5,128 nucleotides of DNA from Elusimicrobia bacterium RIFOXYB2_FULL_49_7. GTDB lineage: Bacteria; Fibrobacterota; OXYB2-FULL-49-7. The position numbers were made by a program, and so were the translations under genes. Of the stretch, positions 1 to 4,634 are shown in pieces (the stretch's first letter is position 1; every line of letters begins with the position of its first letter). The DNA is taken from assembly GCA_001800515.1 (NCBI GenBank), contig MGVN01000206.1, positions 1,566-6,693 on the forward strand, given 5' to 3'. The notes beneath the pieces were generated by a model that did no database searches, had not been told where the DNA came from, and was given only the letters and a program-made list of their open reading frames with translations.

Positions 1-2
1 AT

Positions 3-878
3 CCCTCCCAATATACGCCTGCGGTCAAAGCAGCGCTCGCCGCAAGGGCCAATCCGTCTCCTGACCGTGTCACGAACACCGCTCACTACGCACAAGACAT
101 ACAGTATACTTTCGGCGAGGAATGGAAACAGTACCAGAACATCCTTCCCGAACATAAAAAGGAATTCTCGGAGTATTTTGATATCGTTGATCTCGACGGC
201 CTCAAAGACAAAATGGTCTGCGACCTCGGCTGCGGCAACGGCAGATGGAGCTTTTTCGTAAAAGACCGCTGCAAAGAACTCATGCTGGTGGATTTTTCCG
301 ATGCCATATTCGTGGCGCGAAAAAACCTCGCTGCCTCATCCCACTGCCTCTTCTTCATGGGCGATATTCAAAGGCTCCCTTTTGCCAAAGACTTTGCGGA
401 TTTCATTTTCTGCCTGGGAGTGCTGCATCACCTCCCTTCACCCTGCCTTGGCGAAGTACGCAAACTGAAAAAATACGCGCCGTCACTCCTCATCTTCCTC
501 TATTACTCGCTCGACAACAGGCCGTTCTACTTTCGTTTTATACTCTCCATGGTCACCGTTGCGCGCAGGCTGCTCTGCACCGTACGCAATGAGACGTTCC
601 GCAAAATGTTTTCACTCGCAGGCACCTTCTTCCTCTATATGCCGCTCGTCATTATGGGAAAACTCCTGAAGCCTCTCGGCCTGAGCAGTAATGTGCCGCT
701 CTACGACGCCTATCATGATAAAGGTGTCGCGCGCATTGAACAGGACGTGTACGACCGTTTCTTTACCCGCATAGAACAGCGCGTTTCCCGCAAACAGATA
801 AAAGCGCTGCACGACACTTTTGCAGCAGTCACCATTTCCGGGTACTTGCCGTACCACCATTTCCTGTGCAAGCGATAA
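3..878 (+). CDS. Class I SAM-dependent methyltransferase, 5' end missing
   Basis: The frame is open from the left edge to a TAA at 876-878, giving 291 visible residues. No ATG, GTG or TTG that looks like a start precedes the SAM-binding motif, so the gene begins outside the window; the ATG at 213 lies right before motif I and would destroy the fold. Seen, numbering from the first full codon: an FGEEW segment before the domain, motif I VCDLGCGNGRW (72-82), the ribose-binding acidic residue D97 (LMLVDFSD), D121 in GDIQRLPF, and LGVLHHLP (138-145). This is the Methyltransf_11/25 layout. The C-terminal half has a hydrophobic stretch (FLYMPLVIMG) and a conserved-looking end rich in Arg and aromatics (YDRFFTRIEQRVSR, PYHHFLCKR). 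Relatives with this layout often sit in polysaccharide or small-molecule modification loci and may carry an N-terminal Trm112-like zinc module; that part would be off-window. The substrate cannot be told. nth follows after 3 bases. Confidence 0.88.
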   Translation, partial: PSQYTPAVKAALAARANPSPDRVTNTAHYAQDIQYTFGEEWKQYQNILPEHKKEFSEYFDIVDLDGLKDKMVCDLGCGNGRWSFFVKDRCKELMLVDFSDAIFVARKNLAASSHCLFFMGDIQRLPFAKDFADFIFCLGVLHHLPSPCLGEVRKLKKYAPSLLIFLYYSLDNRPFYFRFILSMVTVARRLLCTVRNETFRKMFSLAGTFFLYMPLVIMGKLLKPLGLSSNVPLYDAYHDKGVARIEQDVYDRFFTRIEQRVSRKQIKALHDTFAAVTISGYLPYHHFLCKR

Positions 879-881
879 CAC

Positions 882-1508
882 ATGCGCCCGAACGTTGACC
901 TTATTCTCAAAAGATTGGTAAAACGCTATCCCGAAGCAAAAATAGCACTGCGCTCTTCCAATCCGCTGGAACTGCTTATAGCGACCATTCTCTCTGCACA
1001 ATGCACTGACGAACGGGTCAATCTCGTCACACAGAGGCTCTTTCGAAAATATAGAAGCCTGCAGGACTATGCCGCCGCAGACCTGAAGGAGTTCGAGCAG
1101 GATATACGCTCTACCGGATTCTATCACAATAAAGCGAAGAACATCCTGGCTGCGGCGAACATGATCCGGGAACGGTTCGGAGGAAAAGTCCCCGCCAGGA
1201 TGGAGGATATCCTGCTGCTGCCGGGCGTTGCCCGCAAAACGGCGAACGTTGTCCTGGGAAACGCCTACGACATTGTTGAAGGCATAGTCGTTGATACTCA
1301 TGTCCGCAGGGTTTCGCAACGGCTCGACCTCACCCGCAATGAGAACCCGGAGAAGATAGAGCATGACCTCATGAAACTGATGCCGCGCAGCCGTTGGCTC
1401 CACTTCTCTTATCTTATCCAGGCACTCGGACGGGATGTCTGTAAAGCACAGCGCCCGAACCATGCCCATTGTGTTTTAAATGATGTCTGTCCTTCATCGA
1501 ATATTTAG
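882..1508 (+). CDS. nth: Endonuclease III (DNA glycosylase/AP lyase) with Cys-to-His change in the iron-sulfur motif
   Basis: A 208-residue base-excision repair enzyme that removes oxidised pyrimidines and cleaves the strand by beta-elimination; the E. coli enzyme has nearly the same length (211). Seen: the LSAQCTDERVN helix (37-47), TGFYHNKAKNI (78-88), the helix-hairpin-helix LPGVARKTANVV (113-124) with the catalytic lysine K119, and VVDTHVRRV with the catalytic aspartate D138. Both catalytic residues match the E. coli K120/D138 pair. The C-terminal FCL motif should be C-X6-C-X2-C-X5-C; here it reads C187, H194, C197, C203, so the second cluster ligand is histidine (codon CAT). Cys to His needs at least two base changes, so a single read error does not explain it. 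The ATG is 3 bases after the methyltransferase stop and has no Shine-Dalgarno, suggesting translational coupling. Identification is firm; cluster occupancy is open. Confidence 0.96.
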   Translation: MRPNVDLILKRLVKRYPEAKIALRSSNPLELLIATILSAQCTDERVNLVTQRLFRKYRSLQDYAAADLKEFEQDIRSTGFYHNKAKNILAAANMIRERFGGKVPARMEDILLLPGVARKTANVVLGNAYDIVEGIVVDTHVRRVSQRLDLTRNENPEKIEHDLMKLMPRSRWLHFSYLIQALGRDVCKAQRPNHAHCVLNDVCPSSNI

Positions 1509-1515
1509 CGTTTTA

Positions 1516-1544
1516 TTGACATCCCTCAATTCTTTTGTTACAAT
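1516..1544 (+). promoter_or_regulatory. Sigma70-type promoter of the response-regulator operon
   Basis: A perfect -35 TTGACA (1516-1521) and a -10 TACAAT (1539-1544) are separated by exactly 17 bases. The usual +1 falls 7 bases after the -10, at 1551, which is the A of the response regulator ATG. The element lies wholly in the short gap after nth, so it separates that gene from the following operon. No intrinsic terminator for nth was seen before it. Confidence 0.85.
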
Positions 1545-1550
1545 TAGTGC

Positions 1551-1955
1551 ATGGAAAAAAAAAGAGTTCTTGTAGTCGATGACGATGACACTATCGTTGA
1601 AATGCTGAAAAGCGGACTCGAGATTCTTGGCTACAATGTTGAGACGGCCCGCAACCACACAGACGCAAGAACAGTTCTTTCACAGACGCCTCCCGACATG
1701 ATCCTCATGGATGTCGGCATGCCGGACGGCGATGGCATCAGTTTTTGCCGCGATATCAGGCGCTCTCAGGACGGGCAGGACATTCCCATCCTCATACTGA
1801 CCGCATTTGACGATGAGAGCACGTACAACGACGCAATGCTTTTTGGTGCCACTGATTTTCTTTCCAAACCATTTGAGATGCAGGATATACAGACGAAAAT
1901 AGAAACATGCCTGCTGAAGGCAAAAGCAAAAAAAGACGGCAGGCATCACTCTTAA
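1551..1955 (+). CDS. Stand-alone response regulator receiver protein (CheY-like)
   Basis: A 134-residue single-domain receiver with no output domain. Seen: acidic pocket D10/D11 in RVLVVDDD, phosphoacceptor D54 in ILMDVGMPDGDG, switch residues T84 (LILTAFD) and F103, and conserved K106 in LSKPF. All functional positions are intact, so it should accept phosphate from a histidine kinase. The last dozen residues are a basic, His-ending tail (KAKAKKDGRHHS) that may be unstructured. The ATG at 1551 is the natural start because MEKKRVLVVDDD matches how receivers begin; no Shine-Dalgarno precedes it, and the promoter at 1516-1544 would start the mRNA at this ATG. It is first in an apparent operon with a DUF948-like and a YtxH-like gene, 23 bases before the former. 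No kinase is in the window, so it is an orphan here; its output is probably by protein-protein contact. Confidence 0.95.
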   Translation: MEKKRVLVVDDDDTIVEMLKSGLEILGYNVETARNHTDARTVLSQTPPDMILMDVGMPDGDGISFCRDIRRSQDGQDIPILILTAFDDESTYNDAMLFGATDFLSKPFEMQDIQTKIETCLLKAKAKKDGRHHS

Positions 1956-1967
1956 ATTGCTGCAAAC

Positions 1968-1973
1968 GGGGAG
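1968..1973 (+). promoter_or_regulatory. Ribosome binding site that sets the DUF948 gene start
   Basis: GGGGAG lies 5 bases before the ATG at 1979. It favours that start over the in-frame ATG at 1907, which lies inside the response regulator gene and would add 24 polar, basic residues in front of the membrane segment. Confidence 0.75.
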
Positions 1974-1978
1974 ACAAG

Positions 1979-2272
1979 ATGACTAGTGCATTAGCAGGTG
2001 TTCTCATAGTGTGTACGATCATTATCACGATCGCGATTCTTGTGCTTGCCACGGTGCTTATTATCACCCTGGTGCAGATACGACGGACTGCGAAAAAGGT
2101 AGAGATCATTTCCTCGCAATTGAATGCGAGCGCGCAGGCCATCGGCCGCATCACCGGCAGCGTGGCGCACTATGTCGACAAGCTCAGTTCTCCGTGGGTA
2201 GCTCTCGTAAGCGGTCTCGTTTCTTCTGTTTTTATACGCAGAAAGAAAGCAGCTGAAGAAGAAAAAGACTAG
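1979..2272 (+). CDS. Small membrane-anchored DUF948/YtxG-like protein
   Basis: A 97-residue protein. Seen: a long hydrophobic N-terminal segment (about residues 5-33, rich in Ile, Val, Leu) that should form one membrane helix, then a polar amphipathic stretch (about 35-70, QIRRTAKKVEIISSQLNAS and on) likely helical or coiled coil, then a second, less hydrophobic stretch (72-86, SPWVALVSGLVSSVF) ending in a charged tail RRKKAAEEEKD. This matches DUF948 proteins such as Bacillus YtxG in length and layout. The next gene encodes a YtxH-type protein, and the ytxG-ytxH pairing is known from Bacillus, where these are general stress proteins; that supports the call. The molecular function of the family is not established. 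The basic residues after the helix suggest a cytoplasmic C-terminal part (inference). The family call rests on architecture and context more than on a unique motif. Confidence 0.8.
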   Translation: MTSALAGVLIVCTIIITIAILVLATVLIITLVQIRRTAKKVEIISSQLNASAQAIGRITGSVAHYVDKLSSPWVALVSGLVSSVFIRRKKAAEEEKD

Positions 2273-2277
2273 TTAGA

Positions 2278-2310
2278 TCCCCTGCGGACTCTTTGACGTC
2301 CGCCTCGGGA
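2278..2310 (+). repeat. Intercistronic inverted repeat (hairpin) between the DUF948 and YtxH genes
   Basis: GCGGAC (2284-2289) pairs perfectly with GTCCGC (2298-2303) around an 8-base loop. An outer stem TCCC (2278-2281) with GGGA (2307-2310) extends it across a small internal loop. No T-run follows, so it is not a standard intrinsic terminator. It ends 10 bases before the Shine-Dalgarno of the YtxH gene and could act in mRNA processing, partial attenuation or differential expression. Confidence 0.6.
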
Positions 2311-2320
2311 CATAGCTCAA

Positions 2321-2326
2321 GGGAGG
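2321..2326 (+). promoter_or_regulatory. Ribosome binding site that sets the YtxH gene start
   Basis: GGGAGG lies 5 bases before the ATG at 2332. It selects that start over an in-frame ATG at 2293, which sits inside the loop of the hairpin, has no ribosome binding site, and would add 13 residues unlike the family. Confidence 0.8.
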
Positions 2327-2331
2327 AAACA

Positions 2332-2616
2332 ATGGCTGAAACATCCAATACCGGTGAAGTGATACTTGCATTTTTGGTCGGCGGGCTTGTAGGCGCAGCG
2401 GCTGGGATACTGTTTGCACCGCGCACGGGGAAAGAAACACGTCAGCGCATCAAAGGCCTCAGCGAAGATCTTTCGGACAGGATCCGCACGATGGGCGAAG
2501 AAATGAAAGAAAAAGCAGGAAAAACAGTTTCCGAAGCGAAAGATAAAGTTTTTTCGCAGAAAGACCGCATAGAAGCAGCGTTTGACGCAGGAAAAAAGGC
2601 ATACGACACTAAGTAG
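2332..2616 (+). CDS. YtxH domain-containing small protein
   Basis: A 94-residue protein of the YtxH family (general stress proteins of unknown biochemical role). Seen: a short polar N-terminus, one hydrophobic helix at about residues 10-29 with a glycine-rich zipper GGLVGAAAG (17-25), the family signature LFAPRTGKETR (27-37), and then a long charged amphipathic helix (about 38-94) rich in Lys, Glu and Asp, including EEMKEKAGKTVSEAKDK. The layout suggests a membrane-anchored helix with a coiled or lipid-surface-lying tail; this is inferred from sequence pattern. It is the third gene of the operon led by the response regulator, 59 bases after the DUF948 gene, with a hairpin between them. The start is fixed by a strong Shine-Dalgarno. 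No terminator is seen after it, so some read-through into the tRNA gene is possible. Confidence 0.9.
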   Translation: MAETSNTGEVILAFLVGGLVGAAAGILFAPRTGKETRQRIKGLSEDLSDRIRTMGEEMKEKAGKTVSEAKDKVFSQKDRIEAAFDAGKKAYDTK

Positions 2617-2647
2617 TCAGCCTTCTTTTCTTCGCATAGTCATAGTA

Positions 2648-2656
2648 TGGCATAAT
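2648..2656 (+). promoter_or_regulatory. Probable extended -10 promoter of the tRNA-Phe gene
   Basis: A TGN extension (2648-2650) directly precedes CATAAT (2651-2656), five of six matches to TATAAT. No convincing -35 lies 16-18 bases upstream (the region is TTCTTC-like), which is compatible with an extended -10 promoter. The usual +1 would be about 2663, the first base of the tRNA. Weaker than the promoter at 1516-1544. Confidence 0.5.
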
Positions 2657-2662
2657 GCATAT

Positions 2663-2735
2663 GCTGGGGTAGCTCAGTCGGTAGAGCACAGGTCTGAAAA
2701 ACCTGGTGTCGTCAGTTCGATTCTGACCCCCAGCA
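2663..2735 (+). tRNA. tRNA-Phe (anticodon GAA)
   Basis: A complete cloverleaf can be drawn. The acceptor stem GCTGGGG (2663-2669) pairs perfectly with CCCCAGC (2728-2734). The D arm is GCTC/GAGC (2672-2675 with 2684-2687). The anticodon stem is CAGGT/ACCTG (2689-2693 with 2701-2705), with loop CTGAAAA and anticodon GAA at 2696-2698. The variable loop is GTGTC, and the T arm is GTCAG/CTGAC (2711-2715 with 2723-2727) with loop TTCGATT. The discriminator is A (2735), as expected for Phe. CCA is not encoded, since TTT follows, so it must be added by a nucleotidyltransferase. All stems are fully paired, so the gene looks functional. Confidence 0.97.
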
Positions 2736-2738
2736 TTT

Positions 2739-2783
2739 ACCTGATTCGTTACACCCGGGAGGGGGGAACGTGCAAAGTCAGGT
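2739..2783 (+). repeat. Nested inverted repeats just downstream of tRNA-Phe
   Basis: The outer arms ACCTGA (2739-2744) and TCAGGT (2778-2783) are perfect complements. Inside, CGTT (2747-2750) pairs with AACG (2767-2770) and CCC (2754-2756) with GGG around a GGGA tetraloop (2757-2760), with two mismatches between these stems. No T-run follows. It could be a structured 3' trailer for tRNA maturation or a Rho-type end; function not shown. Confidence 0.4.
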
Positions 2784-2910
2784 CATGCCTAAAATCCTCC
2801 TGTTTGCCACAGCAGCCAACACTCCCTATTTCTTCTTTCCATCAATCACCAACACATCCTTCATACTGATCAGATGACCGTGTCTCTCCGAAATTTTTTG
2901 AGAAACTCCC

Positions 2911-2926
2911 TGATGATTCGTCATCA
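2911..2926. repeat. Short perfect hairpin with TTCG loop
   Basis: TGATGA (2911-2916) and TCATCA (2921-2926) are perfect complements around TTCG. The stem is AT-rich and only 6 pairs, and the following TTAAGTTCCTTTTA is only partly T-rich, so it is at best a weak terminator. On the minus strand it overlaps the start of the doubtful small ORF ending at 2826. Confidence 0.35.
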
Positions 2927-2973
2927 TTAAGTTCCTTTTATTGATGAATATGAAAGATGGAGCATTTTGGAAT

Positions 2974-3002
2974 TTGTGAAATCTATTTAATAATTGTATA
3001 AT
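2974..3002 (+). promoter_or_regulatory. Sigma70-type promoter of the fakA-degV operon
   Basis: A perfect -10 TATAAT (2997-3002) lies 17 bases downstream of TTGTGA (2974-2979), four of six matches to TTGACA. The expected +1 is about 3009. The in-frame ATG at 3001 overlaps the -10 and would be upstream of the mRNA start, so translation from this transcript would begin at 3025 after a leader of about 16 bases. A second -10-like TACAAT at 3010-3015 has no good -35 but would start the mRNA 2-3 bases before the ATG at 3025. Confidence 0.7.
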
Positions 3003-3024
3003 GGTGCAATACAATCGAACTGTT

Positions 3025-4632
3025 ATGACAACCCTACCCGTTATTCACAATTGCGGTGCACGACGTTTTAAACGCGCGCTCATAGCTGCCGCTGAGTGTG
3101 TGACCGCCAATAAATCCCAACTCAACAAACTCAACGTATTCCCTGTCCCTGATGGCGATACCGGAACGAACATGTCACTCACGCTCCAGGCCGCGGTCAA
3201 GGAAATGGAAAATGTGAAAGACCTCTCTCTCGAAACCCTGGCGAAATCTTCCGCGTGGGGAGCGCTTCTCGGCGCTCGGGGAAACTCAGGGGTTATCCTT
3301 GCACAGGTGTTCGCGGGAATAGCAGAAGGGGTGGGAGAAAAAAATCAGCTCCAGTCACGCGATGTCGCCCGTGCGTTCGATCTTGCCGCAAAGAAAGCGT
3401 ATAAAGCGGTCATCAAGCCGACAGAGGGGACCATACTGACCGTTCTTCGCGATACCGCTGCTACCGCTGCAAAAACTGCGGAGACTGAAGCAAATATCGT
3501 CGTGCTCCTGAAGGCAATGGTAGCGAGCGCCCATGCGTCCGTGCAGAACACCCCGCACCTGCTCCCGAAACTCAAGGAAGCGGGCGTCGTTGACGCAGGC
3601 GGCCTTGGATTTGCCTATTTCGTGGAAGGCATGCTCAATCTTATCCTCGGCCTTACCCCCGCTGCTCTTGACCTGGATGATGAGCTTGTGCAGATTCCCG
3701 GCTCTATCGGAGAGAACCATAACTGGCATTACCGGTACTGCACGGAATTCATCCTTAAGGGAAGCAATATATCTGAAGACAGCATGAAGCTTAAACTCGC
3801 TCCTCTTGGAGACTCACTGGTGGTGGTGGGGGACAGCCGCCTCGCCCGCGTGCATATACACACCTCCAGTCCTGAAGACGTTCTGAAGTACGCGGGAAGC
3901 CTCGGCAGAGTGTCATCCATTAAAGTTGACGATATGCTCCAACAGCATACCACACAATTTAAAACCGCTTCCCTCAAACCGGTTTCCGTAGTAGCAGTGA
4001 CCCTCGGCGACGGGTTGAAGGAAGTATTCCTCAATATGGGCGCTGAACTCGTGATCGAGGGGGGCAATACCATGAATCCGAGCGTCGCCGATATTCTTTC
4101 CGCCATCGATACTGTTGCATCCGCCAATGTTATCGTGCTTCCGAATAACAGCAATGTCCACCTTGCAGTTGAACAGGCAGCCCGTATCAGTAAGAAGAAG
4201 GTGCAGGTACTCGCAACCAAGACCGTCCCTGAAGGCCTTGCTGCGATGATTTCCTACCGCGATGATATACCATGGGAAGACAATGTAAGAAACATGGGGG
4301 AAAGCTTCTCCGCGGTAGTAAGCGGCGAACTCACGGTAGCATCCAGGGCCGCGTCGCTTAATGGATATACCATTCAGGAAGGCGATTTCATCGGCGTGAA
4401 AGGCAGTACGGTCATTGCTGCAGGCACAGTTGAAGGGGAAACGCTTGCCCGGCTCCTAACAGCTGTCGTAGGCCCTTCCCATGAGATCATCACCCTTTTT
4501 TACGGAGAACATGTGCCGCAGAAGGAAGCGGAAGAGGTCAGAGCGTCCGTTGAGAACGCCTTCCCCGGGAAACATATTGAAATGCATTACGGCGGACAGC
4601 CGTATACCCGTTATCTCATATCAGCGGAGTAA
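3025..4632 (+). CDS. fakA: Fatty acid kinase catalytic subunit, FakA/YloV (DhaL-like DAK2 domain) family
   Basis: A 535-residue protein of about the usual FakA length. The family uses ATP to phosphorylate a fatty acid held by a DegV/FakB partner, giving acyl-phosphate for phospholipid synthesis in the cytoplasm. Seen: an N-terminal DhaL-like kinase domain (about 10-205) with NVFPVPDGDTGTN (37-49; D43 and D45 match the Mg-binding aspartates), GARGNSG (83-89), KPTEGT (131-136) and VVDAGG (188-193); a middle domain with C239 in YCTEF and H277/H279 in VHIHT, equivalent to the zinc ligands described for S. aureus FakA; and a C-terminal domain with EGGNTMNPS (345-353) and LPNNSN (372-377). An in-frame ATG at 3001 would add 8 residues (MVQYNRTV), but it overlaps the -10 box, so 3025 is preferred. 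No Shine-Dalgarno precedes either start. degV follows after 2 bases. Family call firm; fatty acid as substrate is inferred from family and partner. Confidence 0.93.
   Translation: MTTLPVIHNCGARRFKRALIAAAECVTANKSQLNKLNVFPVPDGDTGTNMSLTLQAAVKEMENVKDLSLETLAKSSAWGALLGARGNSGVILAQVFAGIAEGVGEKNQLQSRDVARAFDLAAKKAYKAVIKPTEGTILTVLRDTAATAAKTAETEANIVVLLKAMVASAHASVQNTPHLLPKLKEAGVVDAGGLGFAYFVEGMLNLILGLTPAALDLDDELVQIPGSIGENHNWHYRYCTEFILKGSNISEDSMKLKLAPLGDSLVVVGDSRLARVHIHTSSPEDVLKYAGSLGRVSSIKVDDMLQQHTTQFKTASLKPVSVVAVTLGDGLKEVFLNMGAELVIEGGNTMNPSVADILSAIDTVASANVIVLPNNSNVHLAVEQAARISKKKVQVLATKTVPEGLAAMISYRDDIPWEDNVRNMGESFSAVVSGELTVASRAASLNGYTIQEGDFIGVKGSTVIAAGTVEGETLARLLTAVVGPSHEIITLFYGEHVPQKEAEEVRASVENAFPGKHIEMHYGGQPYTRYLISAE
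4626..4629 (+). promoter_or_regulatory. Ribosome binding site of the DegV gene inside the end of fakA
   Basis: GGAG lies 5 bases before the ATG at 4635 and within the last codons of fakA. Together with the 2-base gap between stop and start, this points to tightly coupled translation of the two partner proteins. Confidence 0.7.
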
Positions 4633-4634
4633 CC

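Larger units (their letters stand above)
2736..3024. other. Intergenic region between tRNA-Phe and the fatty acid kinase operon
   Basis: No gene can be firmly called in these 289 bases. The left part has nested inverted repeats (2739-2783). The middle and right parts are AT-rich compared with the flanking genes and hold a small perfect hairpin (2911-2926) and the promoter of the next operon (2974-3002). On the minus strand, a 33-codon ORF (2927 down to 2826) has an AAAGGA sequence 6 bases before its ATG, but it matches no family I know. No intrinsic terminator for the tRNA with a clear T-run was found. Confidence 0.6.

Noticed and set aside
612..1469. A 285-codon minus-strand ORF opposite the methyltransferase and nth.
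   Set aside because: It is the antisense shadow of two clearly identified genes and its translation shows no recognisable domain.
2657..2664. GCATATGC palindrome at the tRNA 5' end as an operator.
   Set aside because: Eight bases, overlaps the tRNA and the promoter spacing; no second copy in the window.
2719..2750. tRNA-Phe 3' end as a phage or island attachment site.
   Set aside because: No second copy of the tRNA 3' end and no integrase in the window; tRNA genes are frequent targets but nothing here shows an insertion.
2778..2801. Minus-strand AGGAGG (2796-2801) followed by ATG ACC TGA.
   Set aside because: The frame closes after two codons; a strong purine site without a gene is most likely chance, though it lies in the frame of the possible decayed ORF.
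2582..2869. A 95-codon + strand ORF that crosses the tRNA, with GVAQSVEHRSEKPGVVSS in it.
   Set aside because: That peptide is the well-known false translation of a bacterial tRNA; the ORF also overlaps the end of the YtxH gene and has no ribosome binding site.
2885..2905. TCTC-AAATTTTTT-GAGA as an intrinsic terminator.
   Set aside because: Only four base pairs with the T-run in the loop instead of after the stem.
3729..4220. A 163-codon minus-strand ORF inside fakA, plus shorter antisense frames in the same gene.
   Set aside because: Low-complexity Thr/Ser/Arg-rich translation opposite a well-conserved coding frame; no start signal.
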